This document shows, in pieces, positions 9,376-19,060 of a stretch of 64,000 nucleotides of DNA (within the stretch, counting starts at the first letter, position 1; each line of letters opens with the position of its first letter). Under the pieces are notes generated by a model. It saw only the letters and a program-made list of their open reading frames with translations, searched no databases and was not told the origin of the DNA. The stretch covers positions 6,605,410 through 6,669,409 of the forward strand of contig WNKI01000001.1 in NCBI GenBank assembly GCA_015350385.1, read 5' to 3'. This DNA comes from Aculops lycopersici. Lineage: Eukaryota; Arthropoda; Arachnida; Trombidiformes; Eriophyidae. The position numbers and the translations under genes were made by a program.

Positions 9376-11843
9376 ATGTACACACTCTTCCAAATTCAAT
9401 TGATAATCTTCCTGGTTGTTAGCTCAACAGCATCAGCTTGGTCATATACTTTCGATGGAGGTAAGTTTTACGGAGAAAATGTGCTAAGAACCCATAAATA
9501 ATTAGATTCGGCTCAGCTAAACCTAACAAACAAATCTATACAGTCTCCTCACTTCACGTCTGGATCACTGTCTCGTCGTTGGCCTACAAGGATCCTTTCA
9601 ATGCAAAATCGCTGCTCTATCGTCAGATTGAGTTGAATTGGATCAACGCGCCTCTGGATGATCCTAACGACTACCTTGCTCTTTACCTTGATGGCGAGCC
9701 GGGCGTCACTCAATCACTGCCAATTAGCGTACATAAGTTTGATAGTCAAATCAGCGGTCAAATCACAACCGACTACTATCTACCCCAATTGGATTTAGCT
9801 AACCAAACTGCTGTAATCAATTTAAGTGGCCAGCAGGAGCTGCACTTTCACCAGCGACAGCCCCACGATTTACTTGAGCGCGATAACATTGGACCAAGAG
9901 TCTCACCTGAAAATATTTACAATAAATTCACCTATGAAAACCAGCACAATCACTACCAAAGACCCCAAAGGGCTAGTCGAAGGTCGATATCCGGAGGTGA
10001 TGCTGCGGAATTTCAGACCGGAAATAATCTAGGCGAGTCTTCAATAAGCACAGCGAGTAGTAATGGCAGAAGTACACTTGTCGATGAGTGCGTCGGTTAC
10101 TGTGTCGCTTATCATAGTCGCGGTAGGATACTAGCAAAAAACTGTCTCAAGACAAACCCAAATTGGATGCAAGATTCGTATCAGTATATAAATTCAAGGT
10201 CATTGCCGTCGCTAATGCTGCCAGGTAGTCACAATTCGGGAACATACTCTCGCCAGTTAGACAAAACTGTATTGCAAATGATAAACAAATATCAAATGAA
10301 TCAAGACGAGAGTATTTACAATCAATTGGTCTTTGGATTGAGGCATTTAGATTTACGTGTCGGTTACACAAAAGTCAAATCGCGTCCAGAAAGATTGTGG
10401 ATTTATCACGATATATTCAGAACCGACGTCTCGCTCAACGATGTCCTAGAGCAAGTTAAATTATTTTTAGACTTAACTAGCCATGAGATTGTAATTATGG
10501 ATTTCCATAGATTTACTGTTGGTTTTCAGAACGAAAACTTGGCCGTCCAACGTGAGAGGCACGCGAAGATGATTGATTTGATATTCAAACAGGTGGGCCA
10601 TTATATCGTACCCTCATATTTGGGTTTGCATGCTCCAATACAGGAGTACATTGCAATGGGCAAGCGTTTGATCATTGGATACGCCAGTCGCTCGAGTCTA
10701 TTGGGCTCCAATGGTTTGGGCGGGAGTCCTACGAGTGGTCTTGGCGTCAGTTACTTAGGAATGTTGCGATCAGCAGATAGCCAGAAGAACAAGCAGGTAC
10801 GAGATATTGACGCGATCAATCAGGACTACGAGGAATCTGTGGGTATAGTTCAACTTCCGGTTTTGATCAATGAAACAGCAAACTCGAATGTAGTCACACA
10901 AGAAGACGCAGTCATCAGCAATGGTTACGATGAGGAGGAACAACAATCAGATCGACGGATGGGCACTAGGATATACAACAAGTTGAAGTCGTTAAAGTTG
11001 GTCAGTAACTCGTTCTCAAAACCAAGATCTCCGCCGCCACAGGCGCCCCCTGTAGGACAATCCATTGTTGCTCACAAGCTATCGTTACTCGGTGCGCTAG
11101 ATACTCAAATGGACCAAGATTACTCCGAGTCCCAGGTGAATGAACAGCAAGACATCGATTCTACATTGGCAAAGGTTAATTTGTTCTTTCCACCCGTCAG
11201 ACATTTGTGGCCAAACAAGGATACGCTCGAGGGTTTGGCCAAGTACATGAATGACACCACATGCCGGAAGTACTTTGGCGAACTCAGATCTCTAATGGTC
11301 GAGCTGACCCCCACCGTTTTTGGAGCTATCTCTGACAAATATGATGGCAATCGGAAGTTGGCTCAGCAGGTTAATAGGCACGTAACCGATTGGATTCGCG
11401 ACAGGTGGTTACATTGCGTCAACATAGTATCGAGTGACTTCTTTCTCGGCAATGATCTCATTCGTCTCTCGATATATGCAAACAAAATGCGCCTCTTGCA
11501 TCGGAATGTTGACCTAAACTATTTTGGTGGCTCGTGTAGATCCTTCAGGCATGTGGAGCATCTCTTGGATAGAAGCAAGATTCCAATACAATTGGCCACC
11601 TACCGAAGTCACGAGTATTCCGAGAGTTCTAGTGATGTCATTATCCACTACGCACCAAATGGTGCGAGATTTTATTTGAAACCACTAACCCAATCCGCGC
11701 AAACAACAGGTGGCCAACTGCACCCCTCCGGTCACATTGGCTCGTCGTCGGGTCAACGAGAGAAACGCGATTCTTTTGTTGAGAACGTCTCCGATGGAGT
11801 CTCGGAAATTTTCTCCTCCTTCAAGCGATTATTTAATATCTAG
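9376..11843 (+). CDS. Secreted PI-PLC X-domain-containing protein
   Basis: Two exons, 9376-9460 and 9544-11843, with an 83-nt GTAAGT...CAG intron; joined they encode 794 aa. Exon 1 encodes a signal peptide (hydrophobic IIFLVVSSTASA), so the start at 9376 is well supported. Splicing continues in frame as TFDG|VSSLHVWITVSSLAY, an N-terminal beta-sandwich segment. The PI-PLC X domain follows, with the first catalytic-type His258 in LMLPGSHNSGTYSR, then GLRHLDLRVGY, and the second His317 in LWIYHDIFRTDV. EIVIMDFHRF and an IPSYLG-like strand come next, then a long insertion of about 180 mostly polar residues before the last part of the fold. The C-terminus is basic (REKRDSF...SSFKRLFNI). It resembles arthropod PLCXD proteins, whose substrates are poorly known. 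It is convergent with RNase T2, with 115 bp between the stop codons. Confidence 0.85.
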
Positions 11844-11958
11844 TTTTCTATGTACATCTATATTTATATACTCTTTTAATATTGGATATATTCTATAAAC
11901 TCACTCATCTCGCGACAAGAGACAACGATTTCATCTCTATTTTCATCAGTAGATTTCA

Positions 11959-12675
11959 TCAATTGTTCGATAAGATGACGTTGCGTCCCTCGCATCTACT
12001 TTTTATCTCGGGACAATCGGATGGCCTTAGGTTTTTGTCGTAACATACGTAGACCTCCTTTAGGTAAGCGACGTCCGTCTCTGGGTGGATATAACAGTTC
12101 AAGTTAACATGAGCACGGTGCATTTCCGTTATGGCATACTGAATATCCTCGGCCGGATATTCAACCTGGTCACTTGGAACATAGCCAGATTCCCTCAATG
12201 TCTCGTTGATCCTCAGGCGGCGGAAGAGTCGGATTGTAGCTTCGAAATAGCTGAAGAAGGAGTTGATTCCCTCAGCAACAAATGCGCAACCGCCGTGTTT
12301 GTTCCACTCGTGACGCCAGAAACTCTCATCACCATAGGTGCTTAGAGTGGGCCAAAAGTTATGCATATCCTTGATGATGGGCTCCAACTTTTCGCCATCA
12401 TATTTCTCGACTGGACAACCATTAACCCCTCCTCTGGGTCTCTGTTGGGCCCAAAGGCCGTGAATGGTGAACTTTGGCTGGGGCTTGATCCCGCAATTGA
12501 TGTAACCCGTGAGACACATGGTTGGTCCCCAATTCAAGACCAACTCCAGATGGTCTACTGACTGTAAATCAGGCTCCTTATCATTATCGTTGTCATCTTG
12601 CCTTGCCAAGACCGACTGGAAGTCCACGACAACTAGCGCGACCACCAAAAATGCGTAGCAGATAATTGAATTCAT
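11959..12675 (-). CDS. Secreted RNase T2 family ribonuclease
   Basis: RNase T2 enzymes cleave single-stranded RNA through a 2',3'-cyclic phosphate in acidic compartments or outside the cell. I start the gene at 12675, because the following residues form a clear signal peptide (YAFLVVALVVVDFQSVLA); an open extension upstream to 12744 lacks that property. The 238-aa protein carries both catalytic segments. CAS1 is FTIHGLWAQ at 69-77 with His72. CAS2 is FWRHEWNKHGGC at 119-130 with Glu123, Lys126 and His127. The paired cysteines expected of the fold are present. There is no intron. The length is normal for the family and all catalytic residues are intact, so activity is expected. Confidence 0.93.
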   Translation of the reverse strand: MNSIICYAFLVVALVVVDFQSVLARQDDNDNDKEPDLQSVDHLELVLNWGPTMCLTGYINCGIKPQPKFTIHGLWAQQRPRGGVNGCPVEKYDGEKLEPIIKDMHNFWPTLSTYGDESFWRHEWNKHGGCAFVAEGINSFFSYFEATIRLFRRLRINETLRESGYVPSDQVEYPAEDIQYAITEMHRAHVNLNCYIHPETDVAYLKEVYVCYDKNLRPSDCPEIKSRCEGRNVILSNN

Positions 12676-13065
12676 TTTCCTCTCTCTCTCTCCCTCTATA
12701 GTGCTTAACTGCTCAAATGGTTGGAAATTCGTACATATAATCAATCAATCTTGGAGTAGTGAAGCCTCTGGGTTGAAGCTTGCAATGAAACAGAACAAGC
12801 TTGTTTTTGAAGACTAGCCACAATTTGGGACAAAAATAGAACACCTGAAATAATGTAACATGGCGAGTGACTCACCGGCTAGACAGGTGAACACGTCGAC
12901 GCGAGCATATCAGTTCTTTGCAAAACAGGTAACTCTCATATATTCGGCATTTAACATGACTAGCGACGATGAGATAGGAAAGATCATTTGAAAACACACC
13001 AAGGTCAAAAGATTTATGAGACAAAATTAGATCCGATGACAACTATTCTGTCCCGGTGCGTTTGT
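12676..13065. other. Spacer between RNase T2 and ECT2
   Basis: About 390 bp lies between the RNase T2 start and the ECT2 stop, both on the minus strand. It should contain the ECT2 3' UTR and the RNase T2 promoter. A CT-rich run lies just upstream of the RNase start. No coding content or repeat was recognised. Confidence 0.5.
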
Positions 13066-15939
13066 TTAATTTTGATAATGTAAAGCCAGATTCCGGTGCG
13101 CAGACTTCAATGAGGGCGACAAAAGCGATTGCCTTATGCTCAGAACTCTCGAAAGGCGAGACTTTTCCATGCTACTTACTAGGGAGTTTGCAAAACCAAA
13201 GTCAATCTCTCGATTGGCAATCGGAGGCAACTCTCTGGGTTTGTAATCCGATACTTGCTCTGGATCGTCGCAGGTTAATATACACTCCTCGAGGCGCTGG
13301 ATAAATCTATCCTTGTTCAACGAGTCATCGTCCAACAGGAAGGGGTAGTAGCGGAAATTCTGATCATACCTCTGCGAGGGTCTAGCTTGAATAACAAATG
13401 CATCTTGCATCTCTGGCGATTGGCAGGTTTTGTAAAGGGTCATAATGTCACATAGGCGAAGTTCATCCAAATGACGATAATCTTTCTTATGTGAATTGGA
13501 TGAAAATTTGTTTGCTTGAGTAGAGTTGAGTCCCCTTCTAATTGGCACATTAATTCTTGAGCCTTTGGATGATAGTGATCGCTTTACCGTTCTAACTTTG
13601 CATATTTCAATGAGATCCGAGAACAGAAATAACACAACCTTGTGACTTTTGGATGGAATTACTTCACTATCGCTATTCATAAACAATAATCTAGCCTCAA
13701 CTTTGCAAACAAATCGCCTTAGGGCACTAAGTAGATTTGGTGGACAATCCTCGATGTTGTTTACGATATCAAACATTGCAATCTGACCCTCCGTTTTTCT
13801 CTTGTCCTCATTGATGAGATCCATTACTCGCTTGATATACTCCAAAGCTTCAATTAAATACTTCTTATCCGGATTTGAGTCATCAGTTCTTTTGATGAGC
13901 TCGTTAATTAGCAAACTAATACTAGGCAAACGCTGTACTGGTCTAATAAGCATTTCAGTTAGCGACTCCCTACGACATTCTATTCTACTCTGGCACCTCT
14001 TGAGGAAGGCGTGAAATCTGGGGTATTTAGCGTCGCAGGTGTTGATTGTTTTCTTGGTATCCTCGAAGAAATTTACAAATGGTGGGTATGCTTTGATGAG
14101 TTGAACTGCATGAGCAACAAATACTTTGCCTATGCAGTTGGTTTCTTTCCACTCGGCTTCGATCAATTGATGTAAATCTTCAAGCATCTTCTTGTGCACT
14201 TCGTATATAGGCATTAAATTTCCAAAGATAATCTTAATGTCTGTCATAGGCAGTATGGGTTCGTTTGTAGCTGTATCAGGATTTTCTAGGGGCACCTTAA
14301 ATAAGGTCACAATGGTCTCTAGTATTCTAACATAATTCTTCTCGGTTTGCAACAATTCCAAGCATGCTCTATGTCTTGCAGTTATTTTGCTCAAATCTTC
14401 CACCTCCCTCTCTTCGATGATTCGTGACACGCTCTGCGATCTTGAAACAACACTTCGATCAACCAACATACTATCTGGCGATCTAGAGTAGTCCAACATG
14501 GGACTCAACAGGTTGTTGAATGAGGAGTTGGCGTAGGTGGAAGTACGACGAGCTTTTGAAGCTCGCCTAGGGGTACAGGCACGAAAGCCTGGAACTGCAT
14601 AGGCTTCCTCGTAGGCCTTGCCCTCCATTTCGAGCGAAGCCCAGAACCATTCTTTATAAACGATCTTAGCATTAGTTGATTGATTGATATTACTTAATAA
14701 TTGAGTGCTAGTGTCATCGGTGCCACTAATGGCATCGACAACTATATGCGTGCAAGATAAATCATTGTGGTCTGCGACAAGACCCTCGTTGGCTAGGGTC
14801 AATTCGCTCAATTCCTTGGCATCCTCTTCTTTGAAGCCAACAAATGCCATATGCAATCCATGGAAGGGCTTAAATTTGTAATGTTGAACTATTTCGGGTA
14901 GCGTAGCCTCGAACTCGATATCCTCTTGAGCTAGTCGATAGGATTCACGGACCCAATCGGTGCTCATAATGAACAAACCCAACTCCAGAGCCAGGCGGTA
15001 CTTGTCGCCCCTCGAGTTTCCGGCGACCAGATGGGTTGCAACTCGATGTCCCTTCTTGCTGGTAACATCCTCACGAGATTGAGCGCCCATATAACGGGTT
15101 AGTGTGAGCAATTGTTGCGCCTCTTGCTTCGAGATTTTGCTAAAGGTGACCACTATATTCTGCATAGCTTGATTGTGCAATGGCCTCTCGCTAGGCACCA
15201 TCCGAATTCCACTTTGCTTGTCCCTTTCATGTTCCTCCTCCTTTGCATCCTCGTTTTCATCATTCTCGCCATTCACGACCCGATTCTCGCCAGCTTCCAT
15301 TAGAGTATTCGTATTCAAGATTGAGCGAATACTTTGCAGCAGAGCCATGGGACCCATTATGCAACACTTGTGCGATGCTAGTACCTGGAAAGTGTAACCT
15401 CCGTCATAATCTGAGGCGGGTGTTGGTGTTTCCGACTTCTCGGGATCCACTTGCATTGGCTGATCATCGTCGTCGTAGTCTGTGGTGTAGCCAACACTCT
15501 CAATCTCGCTCTCTTCGCCAATAGTTGCTGAGGCGGTCACAACTCTAGCTAGATTTGGATTTGCAATATGATTGTTATTATTACTATATCCATTGTTTGT
15601 TGGTGTTGTGCAGTTCTCCTGGCCATAGACAGTTGGTGGAATTTTGTCGCCATCCACATCTACAACTGTGCTGCTGTTGCTGTCGGTGACAGCTATAGTT
15701 GGCACAGGGCTAGGGTTTGGATCGAAGTCAAAGTGCTTGACAATGAATAGAGTTTCGTCGAAATTTTCGTATTGGCTAATGTTAAACTGACTGATATCTT
15801 CCAGGTACTTTAGTTGATCGGTTCTAGTTTTGAAATAATTAGTGAATATCTCTCGCTCCTCGAGTTCGCGTTTCAGCTGGTCCCCAACAACAACAAACTG
15901 TTGAGCATATTTGGTCGATCTCTTTTGCGGCGTTGTCAT
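13066..15939 (-). CDS. ECT2: ECT2/Pebble-like Rho guanine nucleotide exchange factor
   Basis: ECT2 (Pebble in flies) activates RhoA at the cleavage furrow during cytokinesis. The 957-aa frame has no introns and starts at ATG 15939 (MTTPQKRSTK). After an acidic, Asn-rich N-terminal region come the BRCT repeats: a BRCT0-like segment at about 182-250, BRCT1 at about 262-335 (VVTFSKISK..., THLVAG..., MSTDWVRESY) and BRCT2 at about 355-447 (GLHMAFVGF, THIVVDAI, WFWASLEMEGK). A linker leads to the DH domain at about 521-710, with ELLQTEKNYVRILETIVTLF, YPPFVNFFEDTKKTI, RFHAFLKRC and the core IRPVQRLPS at 665-673. The PH domain follows at about 730-895. The tail after the PH domain is short (about 60 residues) but has basic/Ser motifs. 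All domains of the family are present, in contrast to the trimmed genes elsewhere in the window. Confidence 0.95.
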   Translation of the reverse strand: MTTPQKRSTKYAQQFVVVGDQLKRELEEREIFTNYFKTRTDQLKYLEDISQFNISQYENFDETLFIVKHFDFDPNPSPVPTIAVTDSNSSTVVDVDGDKIPPTVYGQENCTTPTNNGYSNNNNHIANPNLARVVTASATIGEESEIESVGYTTDYDDDDQPMQVDPEKSETPTPASDYDGGYTFQVLASHKCCIMGPMALLQSIRSILNTNTLMEAGENRVVNGENDENEDAKEEEHERDKQSGIRMVPSERPLHNQAMQNIVVTFSKISKQEAQQLLTLTRYMGAQSREDVTSKKGHRVATHLVAGNSRGDKYRLALELGLFIMSTDWVRESYRLAQEDIEFEATLPEIVQHYKFKPFHGLHMAFVGFKEEDAKELSELTLANEGLVADHNDLSCTHIVVDAISGTDDTSTQLLSNINQSTNAKIVYKEWFWASLEMEGKAYEEAYAVPGFRACTPRRASKARRTSTYANSSFNNLLSPMLDYSRSPDSMLVDRSVVSRSQSVSRIIEEREVEDLSKITARHRACLELLQTEKNYVRILETIVTLFKVPLENPDTATNEPILPMTDIKIIFGNLMPIYEVHKKMLEDLHQLIEAEWKETNCIGKVFVAHAVQLIKAYPPFVNFFEDTKKTINTCDAKYPRFHAFLKRCQSRIECRRESLTEMLIRPVQRLPSISLLINELIKRTDDSNPDKKYLIEALEYIKRVMDLINEDKRKTEGQIAMFDIVNNIEDCPPNLLSALRRFVCKVEARLLFMNSDSEVIPSKSHKVVLFLFSDLIEICKVRTVKRSLSSKGSRINVPIRRGLNSTQANKFSSNSHKKDYRHLDELRLCDIMTLYKTCQSPEMQDAFVIQARPSQRYDQNFRYYPFLLDDDSLNKDRFIQRLEECILTCDDPEQVSDYKPRELPPIANREIDFGFANSLVSSMEKSRLSRVLSIRQSLLSPSLKSAHRNLALHYQN

Positions 15940-17224
15940 TGTTGTGTTCCAATTTCCGCTTGGAAATATCTCGCCTCTTAGTTAGACTGATAGGACAGTT
16001 AGACAGACAATTTAGTTCAATTATAAAATTGTATCATATAAACGGATGGATTTAATGGATTGGTCAATAAGTATGAATGATGATATAGAGAGGGGACATG
16101 TTTACCTGACTGTCGGCACCGATAGCTACACTGGCAACGTTCTCTCCTCGCTCACCAGCGATAACGTTTCGCTCACATACCAATTTATTCACACTGCAGC
16201 TTTCGCCTGTAGCACTGGTTCAGCCGTGGCTCAGGCAGCAGCAACAGCTCGTGGTTCGTCGTTGAAGTAAAAACGGCTGCTTCTTCTGGTTCGCCGCTGC
16301 GGCACCTTTTGTGCAAACGTGCAAGATTTTACAGCGGTTCGTTTGGCGGCGGCCGCCACTGCAGAATTATACATATTGGGAATTGCGCTGCCGTTAGACG
16401 TAGTTCAGTTTTATGGCCTTCAATAAACCTATGGCAACATGATAGTTTCGCATGAATGAAGGAATTCGGATAAAATTTTGTAGCTTAGAGGCTCGCGTAA
16501 TTAGATACAGAAGAAGTTTATTTGATTAATAATCGAAATTGATCTCGAAAACACTTGAAGACGAAAACGGATACAGATGCGGATTCAGCAGTCGAGTAAT
16601 TTGATAACTGTCGCGCTCTCTCTCTCTCCCACAAATTCTCTGTCCAACTTCTCTCGCATCTACCCAGATTGAATATTTACGAAGGCGATCATGATAATGG
16701 TGACGATGAGACGACAGGTATAAGTCCATCATGTCAATTGTGTATGTATGTCAAGCCTAAGTGTCTATGTGCATAAGTCTAAGCCGAGATGCTACGATTG
16801 TGTGGTCGTGATCAAGTTGATCGGTATTTGGCCAGAGGATATAAATAGATAACGGCCACCAGAAGCTATTCAAGTATATTGATTGTTACTGTTGTTACTG
16901 AATATTAAATATTGGTGCTACTACTATTCTACTTAGATCGACGACAATGCAATGTCATGATACAATCTTTCGATGATTTCGATGTTGTTAGTTGTCAGCA
17001 AAATCGAATAGACAGACAACAAACAGATAACTACTAATTCAACATGTGAATGTGTGAATGTCGGCGTGTTTGTTTGGTGTATAGAAGATGGTGGTGCATC
17101 TCGTAAGTGTATGTATAGTAGATATATTATTACAGGTAACTCGAACCCAAATCAATTAATCTCTTATGTTGGCGCATCGCAACAAACAAGTTCATTCGTA
17201 TTGGTCTTCTCTCTTCCTCACTCG
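15940..17224. other. Intergenic region: ECT2 promoter side and hnRNP M-like 3' UTR
   Basis: About 1.3 kb with both flanking genes on the minus strand. The right part is AT-rich and probably the 3' UTR of the hnRNP M-like gene; a minus-strand AATAAA lies at 16517-16522, about 700 nt after its stop. The left part (16.1-16.4 kb), with GC-rich CpG-containing sequence, may be the ECT2 promoter. No coding exon was recognised. Confidence 0.45.
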
Positions 17225-19060
17225 CTAATTTCTTGTGAAACTTGGCGCGGAAGCCTCGCGAAATTGTCTCTCGAATGTACTGTAGACACTGAGATTTGTC
17301 GCGGGCGCCACCGAAGTGGCTGGCACCTGTTGTGGTTGTGTGGCTTGTTGGACCGCCTGTTGTTGCTGATTAGCTTGTTGCGGTTGTTGTGGTTGAGGTT
17401 GTTGCTGGTAGACATTAGCAGGTTGGGCAGCCCGAACGGCATTTGCCGCTTGGAGATGCTGCAAAGTTGGATAGGCCGCAACGCCGGCCATTTGCGGAGG
17501 GATTCCAGCTCCTGGCTGACCTAGTGCCTGTTGTGGTTGTTGTTGTTGGGCAAGTTGTTGGTGGATTTGATATTGTTGTTGTAGGTGCGCTGGCTGCTGG
17601 GCTAGGGATTGCTGCAATTGATGTTGCATTGTTTGCGGCAGGGCTTGCTGCATCGCTTGAGGAATACCTGCAACTTGTTGATGTTGTGATTGTTGTTGTT
17701 GCTGTTGGGCATGTTGTTGTTGGAGCTGTTGCATTTGGGCTGCGATGACAGCCTGTTGCATGACAGCATTCGGTTGTTGCAACTGAGGCTGGTGCATCTG
17801 AGGAATTTGCTGGCCTGCTGCAGCCGCTAAATGCGTCGGTGGTGGTGGTGGAGCAACTAAAGCTGCATTCATCAAACTCTTGGCTATGTTTAGTGGCTGG
17901 CCTCCAACTCCTAGACCCTTGCCGATGCTATCAAGACCACTAGGCAACTTGGAGGGCAACGCCTCAACATCATCCTCGCATTCGTACTTGTCCATTCGAA
18001 CGCTCATCGTCCTGCCATACAATTTCTGGTTATGGAACATGGATATAGCCTGGACGGCCTCAACTGGATGCTCGTACTCAACGGTACCATAACCTCGAGA
18101 CTGGCCTTGGCTATCATGTGACAATTTCACCTTGGCCACTTTACCAGCCAACTTGAAGATTTCCTCCAATTTGTTTTGGTCAACCTTGTACTCTAGATTG
18201 GCAACAAAGATCCGATTGTTTAATGGCAAACTAATGCCGAGTGAGTCAAGAAACTGCTGGCTCAGGCCGAAGGTGTTGTGGTGCTGCGAAGGACCGTAGG
18301 CTGAAGACATAACTGAGTGGTCGTATCCATAGGAGTCATGTGAGTTGCCGCCCATTTGCTGCTGATTCTGCTGCATTTGTTGTTGCATCTGACGACCTCT
18401 ATCGCCTCGACCACCATCGCGATTTCTACTGTCCCCCCGATCGTCTCGGTTGCCTCCATCTCTCCTCTGGCTATCGTCACGATTTCTACCACCACCTCCT
18501 GCTCCGCCCATGTGAGTGATGATTCTACCAAATCTATCTCTCTCACAATCGAGATCCTCTTTCACCACAAGCTCACGATTTTTAAATTCACTCCTATGCA
18601 TCGTTTCAATAGCCTTGCGGGCCGATTCTGGATCTTGGAATTCCAGTAGGCCGCAGCCTCGCGATTTGCCATCTTCATTCTCAAATATGGTGCAATAAGT
18701 AACATTTCCTACCTTCTCACGGAACAAATCTTTTAGCTCACTCCATTTAACATCAAACGGCACATTGGCCACATAGACCCTCTTAGATTTGCCATTACTG
18801 TTGTTGTTATTGTTATTCTGGTTGGTGTTGTTGTTTCCATTTCGATTATTGTTGTTGTTGTTTTGGTTGTTGCTATTCTGTAGGTTGCTGTTGTTATTTC
18901 TCTGCTGTTGGTCTTGCCCATTATTCAGTTCATTATTTCCATCCATCTTAACCTTCTTAGGATTTGGTTGGTCCTCTTGACTCAAACCATCATCTTGCTG
19001 ATGTTTCATCATGTTGTTATTATTTTGATTGTTGCTCGTTGTCTCTGCATCAGCTGACAT
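17225..19060 (-). CDS. hnRNP M / Rumpelstiltskin-like RNA-binding protein with two RRMs
   Basis: The family binds pre-mRNA and localised mRNAs (fly Rumpelstiltskin binds nanos RNA). The 611-aa frame starts at ATG 19060 and has no introns. Residues 1-92 are Asn/Gln-rich with a nuclear-localisation-like KKVKMD. RRM1 spans about 94-169 (RNP2 VYVANV, RNP1 KSRGCGLLEF). An Arg/Gly/Asp-rich segment follows at about 184-223. RRM2 spans about 283-358 (RNP2 IFVANL, RNP1 QSRGYGTVEY) and has the family hallmark EAVQAISMFHNQKL. From about 420 to 590 the protein is Gln/Ala/Pro-rich. The third, C-terminal RRM of hnRNP M and fly Rumpelstiltskin is absent: the protein ends with a short FERQFREASAP tail. I see no splice donor near the stop that would add it. 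Confidence 0.85.
   Translation of the reverse strand: MSADAETTSNNQNNNNMMKHQQDDGLSQEDQPNPKKVKMDGNNELNNGQDQQQRNNNSNLQNSNNQNNNNNNRNGNNNTNQNNNNNNSNGKSKRVYVANVPFDVKWSELKDLFREKVGNVTYCTIFENEDGKSRGCGLLEFQDPESARKAIETMHRSEFKNRELVVKEDLDCERDRFGRIITHMGGAGGGGRNRDDSQRRDGGNRDDRGDSRNRDGGRGDRGRQMQQQMQQNQQQMGGNSHDSYGYDHSVMSSAYGPSQHHNTFGLSQQFLDSLGISLPLNNRIFVANLEYKVDQNKLEEIFKLAGKVAKVKLSHDSQGQSRGYGTVEYEHPVEAVQAISMFHNQKLYGRTMSVRMDKYECEDDVEALPSKLPSGLDSIGKGLGVGGQPLNIAKSLMNAALVAPPPPPTHLAAAAGQQIPQMHQPQLQQPNAVMQQAVIAAQMQQLQQQHAQQQQQQSQHQQVAGIPQAMQQALPQTMQHQLQQSLAQQPAHLQQQYQIHQQLAQQQQPQQALGQPGAGIPPQMAGVAAYPTLQHLQAANAVRAAQPANVYQQQPQPQQPQQANQQQQAVQQATQPQQVPATSVAPATNLSVYSTFERQFREASAPSFTRN

Noticed and set aside
17141..17160. 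tRNA-like B-box resemblance (reverse of GAACCC)
   Set aside because: The surrounding sequence cannot form a cloverleaf and has no matching A box.
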